Assembly: GCA_005777805.1 (NCBI GenBank) | Contig: SXLG01000028.1 | Coordinates: 1-33,485, forward strand | Direction: 5' to 3' | Length of the DNA stretch: 33,485 nt | Source: Pseudomonadota bacterium | GTDB lineage: Bacteria; Desulfobacterota; Binatia; UBA12015 | Shown: positions 24,248 through 33,031 of the stretch, piece by piece | How the letters are laid out: each line of letters starts with the position of its first letter | Numbering within the stretch: position 1 is the stretch's first letter | Notes under the pieces: model-generated | Told to the model about the DNA's origin: nothing | The model's database searches: none | Seen by the model: only the letters and a program-made list of their open reading frames with translations | Program-made: the position numbers and the translations under genes

Positions 24248-25164
24248 GCTTTACTTGCGGGCTCTGCGGATGCCTCGAAGGTGCGCTCCGATTCGCAGAT
24301 GTGCCGGATTACGAGTACCCGCTGCCGCAGCGGTCGACGCTGGTGGAGTGTCGCGCGTGTGGCGTCGTGCAGCAGGATCCCCTGCCGCGGCCCGCGGATC
24401 TCGCCGCCTTCTACCCGCCCGATTACCACGCCTGGCACTACCAGGGTTCGCCCATCGCCGACGCGCTCAAGCGTCGCTACAGCCGAGGTCTCGGCCGGCG
24501 AATCCGGGCCTGCATCGGATCGCGGGGCGCGATCCTCGACATCGGCTGCGCCGACGGCTCGTTTCTCGCCGCCCTCGAGGCGATCGGCAGCTGGGAGCTG
24601 CACGGCATCGACATCAATCCAGAAGTGATCCAGAGCCCGCGTTCGCCCCGGCTCCACCTGCGCGCGGGCCAGCTCGCACCGGACACCTACGCTCCTCGGA
24701 GCTTCGACGCGATCGTCGCGACGCACCTGATCGAACACGTGGCCGACCCGCTCGAACTGCTGCGCACCTGCGTGCGGCTCCTGCGGCCCGGTGGTGTGAT
24801 GATGGGCGAGCTGCCGAATCTCGACTCGTGGGATGCGCGAGTCTTCGGCCGCTACTGGGGCGGGCTCCACCAGCCACGCCATCTCTTCTTCTGGGATCCG
24901 TCCGGCTTCGAGGCGATGGCTCGCCGCGCCGGTTTTACTCGATTGACGATCCACCCGGTTCTGCAGCCGGCGCATTGGGCGATCTCGCTGCAGAATCTCG
25001 CCGTCGACCGCCTGCCCGCGCTACGGCGCTGGCTGCGCAACGGCCGGCTGCCCCTCTACACGCCGGCGGTGCTCGCGGCGGCACCCGCGTCGCTCCTGCA
25101 GAACCTCGCCGGCAAGCCGTCGATCATGGGTTTTGCGCTGCGGGTCGAGCCCGCCCCGAATTGA
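24244..25164 (+). CDS. Zinc-ribbon class I SAM methyltransferase coupled to desaturase
   Basis: The product is about 306 residues. It has an N-terminal zinc ribbon (C5, C8, C36, C39 in TCGLCG and ECRACG), SAM motif I ILDIGCADGS (97-106), acidic GIDIN (D123), and FDAIVATHLIEHVADP. A C-terminal region follows with GRYWGGLHQPRHLFFWDP. The same architecture, down to the LHQPRHL/WHVPRHL block and the SIMGFALRV/HMDFVLRK tail, occurs in the C-terminal half of the fused protein at 29859-31904. No ATG, GTG or TTG lies at a sensible position. I take CTG at 24244, which overlaps the desaturase stop; a -1 frameshift producing a fusion is the alternative. Its last 41 bases overlap the convergent gene. The substrate is unknown. 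Confidence 0.82.
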   Translation: MSFTCGLCGCLEGALRFADVPDYEYPLPQRSTLVECRACGVVQQDPLPRPADLAAFYPPDYHAWHYQGSPIADALKRRYSRGLGRRIRACIGSRGAILDIGCADGSFLAALEAIGSWELHGIDINPEVIQSPRSPRLHLRAGQLAPDTYAPRSFDAIVATHLIEHVADPLELLRTCVRLLRPGGVMMGELPNLDSWDARVFGRYWGGLHQPRHLFFWDPSGFEAMARRAGFTRLTIHPVLQPAHWAISLQNLAVDRLPALRRWLRNGRLPLYTPAVLAAAPASLLQNLAGKPSIMGFALRVEPAPN

Positions 25165-27817
25165 GCTCCCCCGGTCGCCCCGCGACGGCTCCGCTCTCTC
25201 CGGAGGCGGTTTGGGCATGTCGGCGCGCGGACTCGCTCGCCGCGTCAACGGGAAGTGCGTTGGCCGCAGCCGGCGGGCCTCCCGCCGCTCGTGCCACGGG
25301 TGCCCCCGCCGGCAGGAGTGCGCGAATCTTCTGTGCGGCCAACCGGGCCCGGCGTTCGTGCGCGGCGGAGTTCATGTGGATGTCATCGAGATAATCAGCT
25401 GGAACGACGGCAGCCGCAAAATCGATCAGGCGCTCCTCCGGAACGGCCTCACGCAAGCCATCGTTGATCGCCACCACCAGGCCCTCTAGACGGTAGGATC
25501 GTGAGCCATGCCCCGGGGCGCGCGGCCGGGGTGCCGTCGCAACCAGAGGCAGAACTCCGGCGCTCTCGGCGCGCGCGAGGAGCTCGCGGTGGACACCCAC
25601 GACTTCTTCGGCCGTGAGCGAGCGGCCGAGTTCCCGAGCGCGGCGCGGATGGGCGTCGTTCGTCACGAAGGAGATCAGCACGATGTCCGGAGCACTGGCC
25701 GCCAGGACGGCGGCGAGTTGTCGGTCGCCATCAAAATGGACCTGCGCCTCCTCGACCGAGGGCATGGGCTGCTGAACCGCGCTCGCCCCCGGCACCGCCA
25801 GGTTGACGATCTCGACCGACGCGGCCCCGAGCGCTTCGGGCAGGCGTTCGCACCAGCCCCGATCCCGCGGGAAGGTGGGATCCTGCTCATGCTGCCAGCC
25901 GGCATCGGTGTTCGAATCGCCGAGGCAGGCGATCACGATGCGGCCATCACCGTTGCGGTCGGCCCCCGGCAGGAGAATCCGGTCGGCCTCGGAGAAGCCA
26001 CATCCACGTCCGCTGCGCGCGCACTCGCGCAGCGCGGGCAGGAGATCGGCCGGGCCCGCGCCGGGCTCCAACTCATAGAGCACAGAGTCATGGTCGCGCT
26101 CGACCTCGCGCAGACCCGCCGGGTGCTGCCAGCGGGCGCGCTCGTCGGGCTCGAGCAACTCTTCGTGAACGATGATCCAGCGCAGCCCCGTCATGCGCCG
26201 GAGCAGGGTGAGACTTGCCGCAGCGGGCAGTGTCGCGACGAGGTCACTGACCATCGACTGAGAAGGCGGTGCGTAACCGCTCGTCCCATTGAGCAAGGGC
26301 CGGCCGTGCGAGACGGCCGCCAGCATAGCGTCGATCGCGTGACGACCGCCGCGGCCGGCGAAGGGAACTTCGAGAAGCGGTCCGGCGGGCTGGTTCTCCA
26401 ACGCCGCGTAGACTCGCCCGCGCTCGGCGCCCACGGGCACGCGATGGAGCGGCCACGTCCGGCGCGCCGTTCCAAAATCCACCATGACCAGCAGTGCCAG
26501 CGCGACCACAGCCGCGCCGCGGAGAGCCGCCGGCCAGTGAGCACGCCGCGCGGCGGCGAGCAGTCTCTCCGCGCCAAGGCCCACCAGCAACGCGAATCCG
26601 GCCACGAGCCCGAGCACGAAGCGCGACGGCACCCGCATCGACGAGAAACCGGGGACCCATTCCATCGCGAGCCAGTAGGGCATCGTAATCGCCCTGCTCC
26701 CGATCGAGACCTCCGGACCGAGCGCCAGGATCCAGGACAGGATGGCGATGGCGAGCCCGATGGCGACGCCGCGGTACACCTCGGGGCTCTTCGGGCGCCG
26801 CAGTACAGGCAACGCGAGTGCTGCCAGCACGAGTGGCAGCACGCCAAGATACGCATACGCCCCCTGCCCGAGGCGGGCATTCGCGCCCTGCACGAATGCG
26901 GGGGGCAGGAGCAAGCCGCGCCAGGGATGGAGCGAGACCCCGACCAGCGCCGCCGGCGCAAGCCGAAAGTCGTGCAGCGTGCCCGTGGCGCGCACGTCGA
27001 GATAGGGCATTGCCGCCAGCGCGAAGGGGATGAGGGCCAGCCCGAGCGCCAGCGCGGCAAGGCCGAGCCCGCGTGGCCCCGGTCGCGGTGATCCGGCGAG
27101 CACCCCAGCAGCCGCCCAGGCCAGCACGACCGTGAGCCCGACATAGGCCAGATAAACCGACGTCAGGAAATGTACTGCAAGAAACCCGGCTGCGACGAGA
27201 GCGTCCGACAAGCGACCGCGCAGCATCGTGCGATCGAGAAAAAGCAGCGCCAGCGGCAGCCACTGGCCGGTCATGAGGTGCGAGTAGTGCACCATCTCGA
27301 TGCGGGCCGGGCAGAAGGCGTAGATGAAGCCCGCCAGCAGGGCCGCGCCGGGGCCGGCACCGAAATGCCTGACAAGAGCGAACATCGCGGCCCCCGAGAG
27401 CCCAAAGCAGAGCCAGAGGTCGAGCTGGTAGGCCAGCACCGGGTTGCCCGTCAGACCGAAGATTGGCCCGAAGAGAACCTGCTTGCCAAGCGCGTGCTCG
27501 CTGTAGGCGAGAGACGCCGGCGCCGGGTGGAAGATCCCCGCGTCGAAGAGCGCGAGCGGATGCTCGACCAGGCCGCGCCAGCCCGCGCCATAGACCCAGA
27601 TCGCGAGCTTCAGATCGCGCAGCAGGGCCTCCCCCTGCGCAACCGCGTTCCACGGTCGATGCCAGCCGTAGAGCCAATCGACGCCACGCGGGTCGAGCAC
27701 CGAATGCGCGGGGTCGGAGAAGAGCGGATAAAGCAGCCCTGCGGCGAGAGCGAAGAAAAGGACTCCTGCGAGTGTTGCCTCGCCGAGTGCCCGTGCATCT
27801 CCACGCTCCGCCCTCAC
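25124..27817 (-). CDS. Polytopic GT-C-like membrane protein fused to SGNH hydrolase
   Basis: The product is 897 residues with a GTG start overlapping the YfhO-like stop (GTGA) and a GGGGAGGG ribosome-binding site. About ten hydrophobic helices fill residues 15-450, with acidic and aromatic loop residues (FDAGIFHPAP, YSEHALGKQ) as in GT-C glycosyltransferase-like membrane proteins. A soluble domain (about 460-585) follows. Then comes an EF-hand-like loop, ADRNGDGRI (619-627), and an SGNH/GDSL hydrolase domain with GDSNTD (S635), SFVTNDAH (N720, D721) and DDIH (D811, H814). The SGNH half probably acts in the periplasm as an esterase or acyl-transfer enzyme. The last ~60 residues are Ala/Pro-rich, without domain, and run antisense over the end of the convergent methyltransferase gene. 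Confidence 0.85.
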   Translation of the reverse strand: MRAERGDARALGEATLAGVLFFALAAGLLYPLFSDPAHSVLDPRGVDWLYGWHRPWNAVAQGEALLRDLKLAIWVYGAGWRGLVEHPLALFDAGIFHPAPASLAYSEHALGKQVLFGPIFGLTGNPVLAYQLDLWLCFGLSGAAMFALVRHFGAGPGAALLAGFIYAFCPARIEMVHYSHLMTGQWLPLALLFLDRTMLRGRLSDALVAAGFLAVHFLTSVYLAYVGLTVVLAWAAAGVLAGSPRPGPRGLGLAALALGLALIPFALAAMPYLDVRATGTLHDFRLAPAALVGVSLHPWRGLLLPPAFVQGANARLGQGAYAYLGVLPLVLAALALPVLRRPKSPEVYRGVAIGLAIAILSWILALGPEVSIGSRAITMPYWLAMEWVPGFSSMRVPSRFVLGLVAGFALLVGLGAERLLAAARRAHWPAALRGAAVVALALLVMVDFGTARRTWPLHRVPVGAERGRVYAALENQPAGPLLEVPFAGRGGRHAIDAMLAAVSHGRPLLNGTSGYAPPSQSMVSDLVATLPAAASLTLLRRMTGLRWIIVHEELLEPDERARWQHPAGLREVERDHDSVLYELEPGAGPADLLPALRECARSGRGCGFSEADRILLPGADRNGDGRIVIACLGDSNTDAGWQHEQDPTFPRDRGWCERLPEALGAASVEIVNLAVPGASAVQQPMPSVEEAQVHFDGDRQLAAVLAASAPDIVLISFVTNDAHPRRARELGRSLTAEEVVGVHRELLARAESAGVLPLVATAPRPRAPGHGSRSYRLEGLVVAINDGLREAVPEERLIDFAAAVVPADYLDDIHMNSAAHERRARLAAQKIRALLPAGAPVARAAGGPPAAANALPVDAASESARRHAQTASGESGAVAGRPGELNSGRARPAAQNP

Positions 27818-29862
27818 ACCCTCGCCCTCCCCGCCTCATCCGGCGACACCCCGGGTGTCAGGGGCCGGCGCCGCGAGAGGATGAGGGCCAGCGCGGCGAC
27901 CAGAGCCACGAAACTGACGCCCGCGCCGAGGCGCAGCGAGCCCGGCCGGTAGCGAAAGGTCACCTCGTGCCGACCCGCCGGAACGACCACGGCGCGGAAC
28001 GCGTAGTCGGCCCGCAACAACGCCCGCGCCACGCCGTCGACGTGAACCTCCCAGCCGGGAAACCAGGTGTCGGTAAGCACAAGCAGCCCGGTCGATACAG
28101 TCTCTGTCGCCACCACAATTTCCTCGGGCGCCTCCCGGACCACGACCACGTCTTCACGCCCGCTCGCGTCGAGGGGAGCGACCTCGGCAACTCCGCCCTC
28201 GACGACCGCCGAGCGGCGCAGATCGCGTGCCGGATCGACGGTGCGCGCAAAGGCATCGCCGTCATCGGCCGCCGCCACCACCTCGTGCACCAAACGCACC
28301 CGCGGCACAGGCGGCCGGTAGAGCAACACATCGTCGCCCGGCAGGGCCGTGATCCGCTCGAAGTCGAGAGCTTCGATCTCCGCGGCCCGATCGCGGTGAA
28401 GCGCGACAAAGCCCACCCCGAGCAGCTCCGCCAGACGGGGATCGGCCTGGAAGCGCAGCATCCGGCCCGGCTCGCCGCCGCCTCGGGCCGCGATGTGGTC
28501 CATCAAGCGCAGTATCCGGCGGGGGGGCATCGCCGGGTCGTAGCCCTCGGGCGTCGGCAGATCGTGGCGCACGGTCGAGCCCGAATCGATCTCGTGCCGT
28601 GACACGAGCCGGGCCTCTGGATCGCGCGCGGCACGTGCCCGAGCGATCTGCCGGACCCGCTCCTCGAGCAGGGGATAATCGGGGAGACGCATGGGCATGT
28701 CGCGCGGAGCGTGGAAGATCCCCTGCCCGCACCAGAGCACCGCCAACAGCCCGAGTGCTGCCGCCGCCGCCCGCGCCATGCCCCAGCGGTGTACCGCAAG
28801 CGCCCCGAGACCCGCCGCGGCAAGCCAGCCCAGAAAGACCCCGGTCACGTGAGTCCAGGCCAAGGCATTCCGGAATCCGGAGAAAGGCGGGAGCATGTAG
28901 AGTGCTGAAAATGGCGGATCCATCGCCAATAGCGACCAGAGCAACGCGACCAGCCAGGCCAGGTGCGCACGTCGCGGAACGAGAAGCGCGCCCGCGGCCA
29001 GCGCCAGGACGGGAGGCGGAAAGCGGAGGTAGAAAAGCCGCCCCAGGAGCCCCGACGAAACGAGCCCGTAGAAGGCGCGCAGCGATTCGTAGGTACCGAC
29101 CTCCGCCACCCGCTGACTCTCACCCACGGCCTCGAGAAGAGGCAGGAGCTGAATCGCCGCCAACAGTGCGCCGAGACCGAAACCTCCGACCAGACAAGCG
29201 AGGCGCCGCACGAGAGTCCGCTGCGCCGGCACGAGCGCCATCGCGCCCAGCAGGACCGCCGTCACCAACGGGAATTCGAGATAGCCGGCGAGACACTGGA
29301 CGAGGACGGCCATCGCCATCCAGCCGAGCCAGGGGCGACTTCCATGCGTGACTGCGTTCTCCCAGGCCAGCGCGATCCACGGCACCCAGGCCACGCTGGC
29401 GAGAAAATTCGGGTGGTCCATCCCGACCCGCGACCAGCTCGAGAAACAGCCCAGCACCGCCACCAGCACCGCCAGCAGCGCGGCCGGGCGGGCCACGCCG
29501 TGGCGCCGGAGATACGCCACGGTGCCCCAGCCCAGGACCAGGAGATTGACCGCGTAAAGGGCCTGCAGAGCGAGAAAGCGCGGCAGGAGAGCAAACAGAA
29601 TCGGCACTGGCGGGTAGAGCACCATGCCCTGGAGTGCCGCGAAGCGCGGGTTGCCGGTGAACTCGTTCGGGTTCCAGAGCGGAAGCTCACCCGCCCCGAT
29701 CAGTCGCCGGGCTGCCTCCTCGAAGCGCGGCAGGAAGAAGCCGTGCAAATCGCGCCCGCCGATGTGGCCCCAGATGCCCCCCGCCACCTCGATGATCAGC
29801 CAGACGAGCACGGCCGAGGCGGCACCCCAGGCGAAGTCCCGCCCGATCTCGCGCGGCCTCAC
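27814..29862 (-). CDS. YfhO-family polytopic membrane protein
   Basis: The product is 682 residues from the GTG at 29862, which overlaps the preceding stop as GTGA; in-frame sequence further upstream is inside the fusion gene and is not family-like. Many hydrophobic helices fill residues about 10-440, with the early loop DLHGFFLPRFEEAARRL and LPLWNPNEFTGNP typical of YfhO/GT-C proteins. A C-terminal soluble portion includes the family's LVLTDTWFPGWEVHVDG and a final membrane helix before the Arg-rich end. YfhO proteins are implicated in glycosylating lipoteichoic acid or other surface polymers with lipid-linked sugars; for Gram-negative members the role is undetermined. It is fourth in the operon-like string from the MBOAT gene and is coupled at both ends. 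Confidence 0.87.
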   Translation of the reverse strand: MRPREIGRDFAWGAASAVLVWLIIEVAGGIWGHIGGRDLHGFFLPRFEEAARRLIGAGELPLWNPNEFTGNPRFAALQGMVLYPPVPILFALLPRFLALQALYAVNLLVLGWGTVAYLRRHGVARPAALLAVLVAVLGCFSSWSRVGMDHPNFLASVAWVPWIALAWENAVTHGSRPWLGWMAMAVLVQCLAGYLEFPLVTAVLLGAMALVPAQRTLVRRLACLVGGFGLGALLAAIQLLPLLEAVGESQRVAEVGTYESLRAFYGLVSSGLLGRLFYLRFPPPVLALAAGALLVPRRAHLAWLVALLWSLLAMDPPFSALYMLPPFSGFRNALAWTHVTGVFLGWLAAAGLGALAVHRWGMARAAAAALGLLAVLWCGQGIFHAPRDMPMRLPDYPLLEERVRQIARARAARDPEARLVSRHEIDSGSTVRHDLPTPEGYDPAMPPRRILRLMDHIAARGGGEPGRMLRFQADPRLAELLGVGFVALHRDRAAEIEALDFERITALPGDDVLLYRPPVPRVRLVHEVVAAADDGDAFARTVDPARDLRRSAVVEGGVAEVAPLDASGREDVVVVREAPEEIVVATETVSTGLLVLTDTWFPGWEVHVDGVARALLRADYAFRAVVVPAGRHEVTFRYRPGSLRLGAGVSFVALVAALALILSRRRPLTPGVSPDEAGRARV

Positions 29863-31904
29863 CCGGGTTTCCGCAGCACAAAATCCATGTGGCACGTGCG
29901 CGCGACGAGCGCTTCGAGCGCCGCCACCGGCAGCGCCGCCAGGATGAGTGGCGGATAGAGCGGCTCGTGGATGCCGCGAAACTCGCGGCCGCGGCGCTTC
30001 GCCCGCCACAGCAGCGCCGAGAGCGCCCACTGCGTCGCTCCCGAGAGCGAACTCCGGATCGACACGACCTCGAAACCCGCCCGCTCGGCGACCCGCCGGA
30101 GCGTCATGTCGTCAAAAAGAACGAGATGCCGTGGCACGTGCCACTGGTTCCAGAGGTCGCCAAAGACGCGCCGCCCGAGCGAAGCTGTGTTCGGGGTTTG
30201 GCCCATCAACACCCCGCCCGGAGCCAATACGCGGTAGAGAGCCGCCAGCGTGCCGTCGACATCGGGCACGTGCTCGATGACGTGGAACAGATGCACGACA
30301 CCGACGCTGCCGGGTTCGACCACGCCACCAAGCGTCGTCTCGTCACAGCAGAACGCGGCGATCCCGCGACGGCGAAGATCCTCGAGCGGCCCCGGCGTCA
30401 CATCGGTGCCGATCATCTCGAAGCCGTCGTCCGAGCCGCGCAGCAACCCCTGCATCAGATCGAGCCAGGTGCCCGAGCCGCAGCCGTAGTCGAGCAGTCG
30501 CCGCCGGCCCGGCGGCATCGCACGACGGATCTCACGGAGCTTGCCGCGGGCCACGAGCCGGGCGAGTCCGGCCATGATCGGGCCACGGTCGTCGTAGCTC
30601 TGAAAGCATTTGTAGGCCTGACCGTAGAACACGTCGAGGTCACGCGGGCTCGGGCGCTCACGCATGTAGACCTGCCCGCAACCCGTGCAGCGCACAAAAC
30701 GGAAGGTCAGATCGCGGAAAGCGGGCGGCAGTTCGCCAGCCGACTCCTCGTCGACCAGCCAACCGGTCACGGGCTCGTGCTCGGCGCTGCCGCAGAAGCC
30801 ACAGTCGACCACGCACCGCGACTCGGGCAAGCGCTGCGACTTGGCCGCGGCGACGAGTTGCAGCTCAGGCGAGCGCTGCGACTCGGCCGTGGCCGTCGTC
30901 GCGCGCCCGCCCCGGTCCGCGTCGCTCTCCGGTGCTGCCACGAGCGTGATCTCGGCCAGATGCCGAATCAGTCGGCGCAGGTATCCACGTTGCACCTCGA
31001 GGGGGTAGCTACCGCCGGCGGCAACCATCAGCGCGGCCTTCGCCCGTGGCAGATTCCAGTGCGGCACCGCGACGAAGGCGTGGTGGAGCGCGTGATAGTT
31101 GAAGTGACAGGGCGCAACGAAGAGTCGTTCGGCCCAGCCGATCTCGAAATCATGGAGGCGCGGCCCTGCGCCGACGTCGTCGGTGGGCGCGCAGTGCTCG
31201 AGGAAGGCCCGCAGGTTGGCAAGGAAGCCGGCAAAGGTTGCGACCGGCAGAGCCCAGAGCACGAAGTACGTCCACCACGGCCCGGCACCGGCCATCAGCA
31301 GAAAGAGGGTCGCTTGCGCGACCAGAATCCGTTCCATCTCGCCGCGCAGGGGCATCTCGTCGGCCCGGGCCGATGCCGGCTCGTCAAGTGCGATGCGCGG
31401 CGTACCACGCCGGGCGAGGCTCGCTGAAGTCTGCCAGAACATGCGCCCGGCGAGCAGACTCGCGAAGTACATGCCGAGCCGCAGCGGCGTTTCGCGCCCC
31501 TCATTGGAGTAGTTGAGCCAGTCGGGATCGCGTGGCTCGCCGACGTCGCGGTGGTGGCGCAGGTGGCGGCGGCGGTCGTGGTGGTAGGGAATGCCGATCG
31601 GATAGGCGTAGAGCCACGCCCCGATGGCGTGATTGCGCGCGCCGTCGCGGCAGATCAGCCGATGCCAGCCGTCGTGCGCCAGAGTCGCCAGCGCGTTCTG
31701 CCGCGTGCCGATGAAAACCACGGCACACGCCCACACCACGGCACTGCCACTCAAGACGGCAATCGTCACCGCGAGCCAGATCGCGCCCCAGACCAGCACA
31801 ATATCCGCAGCCCCACGTGCGTCCGAAACCTGCGCGAGCCGGCGCAGGACCAGCGGATCGAGACTCGCTCGCGACTCCATCTCCGCAGCGCGTGGCGCGC
31901 TCAC
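29859..31904 (-). CDS. Natural fusion: membrane desaturase + zinc-ribbon SAM methyltransferase
   Basis: The product is 681 residues, with a GTG start overlapping the upstream stop (GTGA) and a good GGGAGG ribosome-binding site. The N-terminal half (about 30-320) is a di-iron desaturase/hydroxylase: HDGWH (77-81), HHDRRRHLRHH (108-118), EHC (H237) and HFNYHALHH (267-275). A low-complexity linker (about 325-364) contains a 14-residue duplication. The C-terminal half is a methyltransferase with zinc ribbon C368, C371, C406 and C409, motif I LLDYGCGSGTW (470-480), HVIEHVPD and WNQWHVPRHLVLFDD. The two halves equal the two separate genes at 23390-25164. This strongly implies that the two activities act in sequence on one substrate. 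Substrate and product are unknown; a membrane lipid is the best guess because the desaturase half is membrane-bound. Confidence 0.93.
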   Translation of the reverse strand: MSAPRAAEMESRASLDPLVLRRLAQVSDARGAADIVLVWGAIWLAVTIAVLSGSAVVWACAVVFIGTRQNALATLAHDGWHRLICRDGARNHAIGAWLYAYPIGIPYHHDRRRHLRHHRDVGEPRDPDWLNYSNEGRETPLRLGMYFASLLAGRMFWQTSASLARRGTPRIALDEPASARADEMPLRGEMERILVAQATLFLLMAGAGPWWTYFVLWALPVATFAGFLANLRAFLEHCAPTDDVGAGPRLHDFEIGWAERLFVAPCHFNYHALHHAFVAVPHWNLPRAKAALMVAAGGSYPLEVQRGYLRRLIRHLAEITLVAAPESDADRGGRATTATAESQRSPELQLVAAAKSQRLPESRCVVDCGFCGSAEHEPVTGWLVDEESAGELPPAFRDLTFRFVRCTGCGQVYMRERPSPRDLDVFYGQAYKCFQSYDDRGPIMAGLARLVARGKLREIRRAMPPGRRRLLDYGCGSGTWLDLMQGLLRGSDDGFEMIGTDVTPGPLEDLRRRGIAAFCCDETTLGGVVEPGSVGVVHLFHVIEHVPDVDGTLAALYRVLAPGGVLMGQTPNTASLGRRVFGDLWNQWHVPRHLVLFDDMTLRRVAERAGFEVVSIRSSLSGATQWALSALLWRAKRRGREFRGIHEPLYPPLILAALPVAALEALVARTCHMDFVLRKPG
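30820..30902. repeat. 42-base imperfect tandem duplication in the fusion linker
   Basis: The block around 30831 (gcgctgcgacttggccg) recurs 42 bases later at 30873 (gcgctgcgactcggccg), each preceded by ctcgggca/ctcaggcg. In protein terms ESQRSPELQLVAAA is followed by KSQRLPESR. The length is a multiple of three, so the frame is kept. Confidence 0.7.
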
Positions 31905-33031
31905 CCGGGGCCTCCCTCGCGCAAAGCTAGCCCATGCGGCTGCGGTGCGCGAACCGGCGCCGGTGCCGGCACATCGCCCTCGCCGCTCGCCGCGGCTTCA
32001 AGTGCCGCACGAAGAGCGGGGAGTGCGCCCGCGGTGAAGCGCACCCGTCCCTCACGCCCGACATGCATCGGGTCGACCATCTCGTGGTCGGGCAGCACCG
32101 CCGGCAGATCGAGCGTACGGCCCTCGGGCAGGCCGAGTAGGCCCCGCACCTCGTCGAGCATCGCCCGCCGCGCGCCGGGTAGCTTCTCGTAGGAGAGGCT
32201 CTCGGCGGTCGCACCAAAACCGATGAAGACCTGTAGCCCGTCCAGCCGGCGCAACATCTCTCCGGCTTGACGGAGATCCTCGCGCGCCACCGGGTAGAGC
32301 ACGTAATCGACGACGCCATGCGTGCCGGGCGGAGCGACCAGCGGCGGGCCGGGATGCAGCAAGCCGCCATGGCCCATGTCGAGGGTACGGCGAAGTTCGG
32401 CGACGTTGCCGTACTCGGCCCCGAAGGGACCCGCGATCGGCTCCTCGAAGAGGCCACCGAGCAGCGTCAGATCCCCGATCCGACGCACGCCCTCGTCCCA
32501 CGCGATGGGGCTCCAGCGATCCGAGAGAACCGCCTGCATCAGGGAGTCGTGGCTGTGTCCCGGGGGGTGCAGGAGAGTAAAGGGTTGAATCAGGAAGAGC
32601 ACCATCCGGGGCTCGGCGCCGGCGGCAAGCGCGTTCTCCAGCAGTCGGACAAAACCCGGACCGCGCACCGGACCGATCACGTTCAACATCTCGGTGCGGA
32701 CACCAAGCGCGCGCTCGACCGCGAGCGGGTCGAGCCCGAGCAGGCCCGATGAATCGCCGACGACGAGCAGATCCGCGTCCAGCGGTCGGTGACTGCGAGC
32801 CATCTGCTGGTCGATGATCGCCGGACCGAGCGAGGGCACGACCGGCGGCGCACGGCTCGCCAGCAGAGCGAAACTGCCGACCAGCACCAGCGCCGTGAGG
32901 CCGGCGAGCCAGAAACGCGCGACGAGCCAGCCGGCGATTACGCTCGGGCCGGGCGCCCTCCACGGCGGCCCCGAGGGCCGCGCTGCGGAGTCGCTCCAGC
33001 CCTGTTCAGAACTGGAAGTAGACGAAGTCAT
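31901..33031 (-). CDS. SGNH-like membrane-anchored protein paired with MBOAT
   Basis: The product is 376 residues from the ATG at 33031, overlapping the MBOAT stop by 26 bases. A single hydrophobic anchor (about 31-58) leads a periplasmic SGNH-like domain with [15 protein letters not shown] (candidate Ser94) and a C-terminal DPMH (D320, H323), the expected positions of the Ser and the Asp-His pair. [15 protein letters not shown] and [11 protein letters not shown] are conserved-looking but unassigned. MBOAT acyltransferases are commonly partnered with such AlgJ/AlgX/DltD-like proteins, which complete acyl transfer to an exported glycan. The Ser/Pro-rich N-terminus is probably cytoplasmic. The stop overlaps the start of the desaturase-methyltransferase fusion (GTGA). 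Whether it is an active hydrolase or a scaffold is open. Confidence 0.75.
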   Translation of the reverse strand: MTSSTSSSEQGWSDSAARPSGPPWRAPGPSVIAGWLVARFWLAGLTALVLVGSFALLASRAPPVVPSLGPAIIDQQMARSHRPLDADLLVVGDSSGLLGLDPLAVERALGVRTEMLNVIGPVRGPGFVRLLENALAAGAEPRMVLFLIQPFTLLHPPGHSHDSLMQAVLSDRWSPIAWDEGVRRIGDLTLLGGLFEEPIAGPFGAEYGNVAELRRTLDMGHGGLLHPGPPLVAPPGTHGVVDYVLYPVAREDLRQAGEMLRRLDGLQVFIGFGATAESLSYEKLPGARRAMLDEVRGLLGLPEGRTLDLPAVLPDHEMVDPMHVGREGRVRFTAGALPALRAALEAAASGEGDVPAPAPVRAPQPHGLALREGGPG

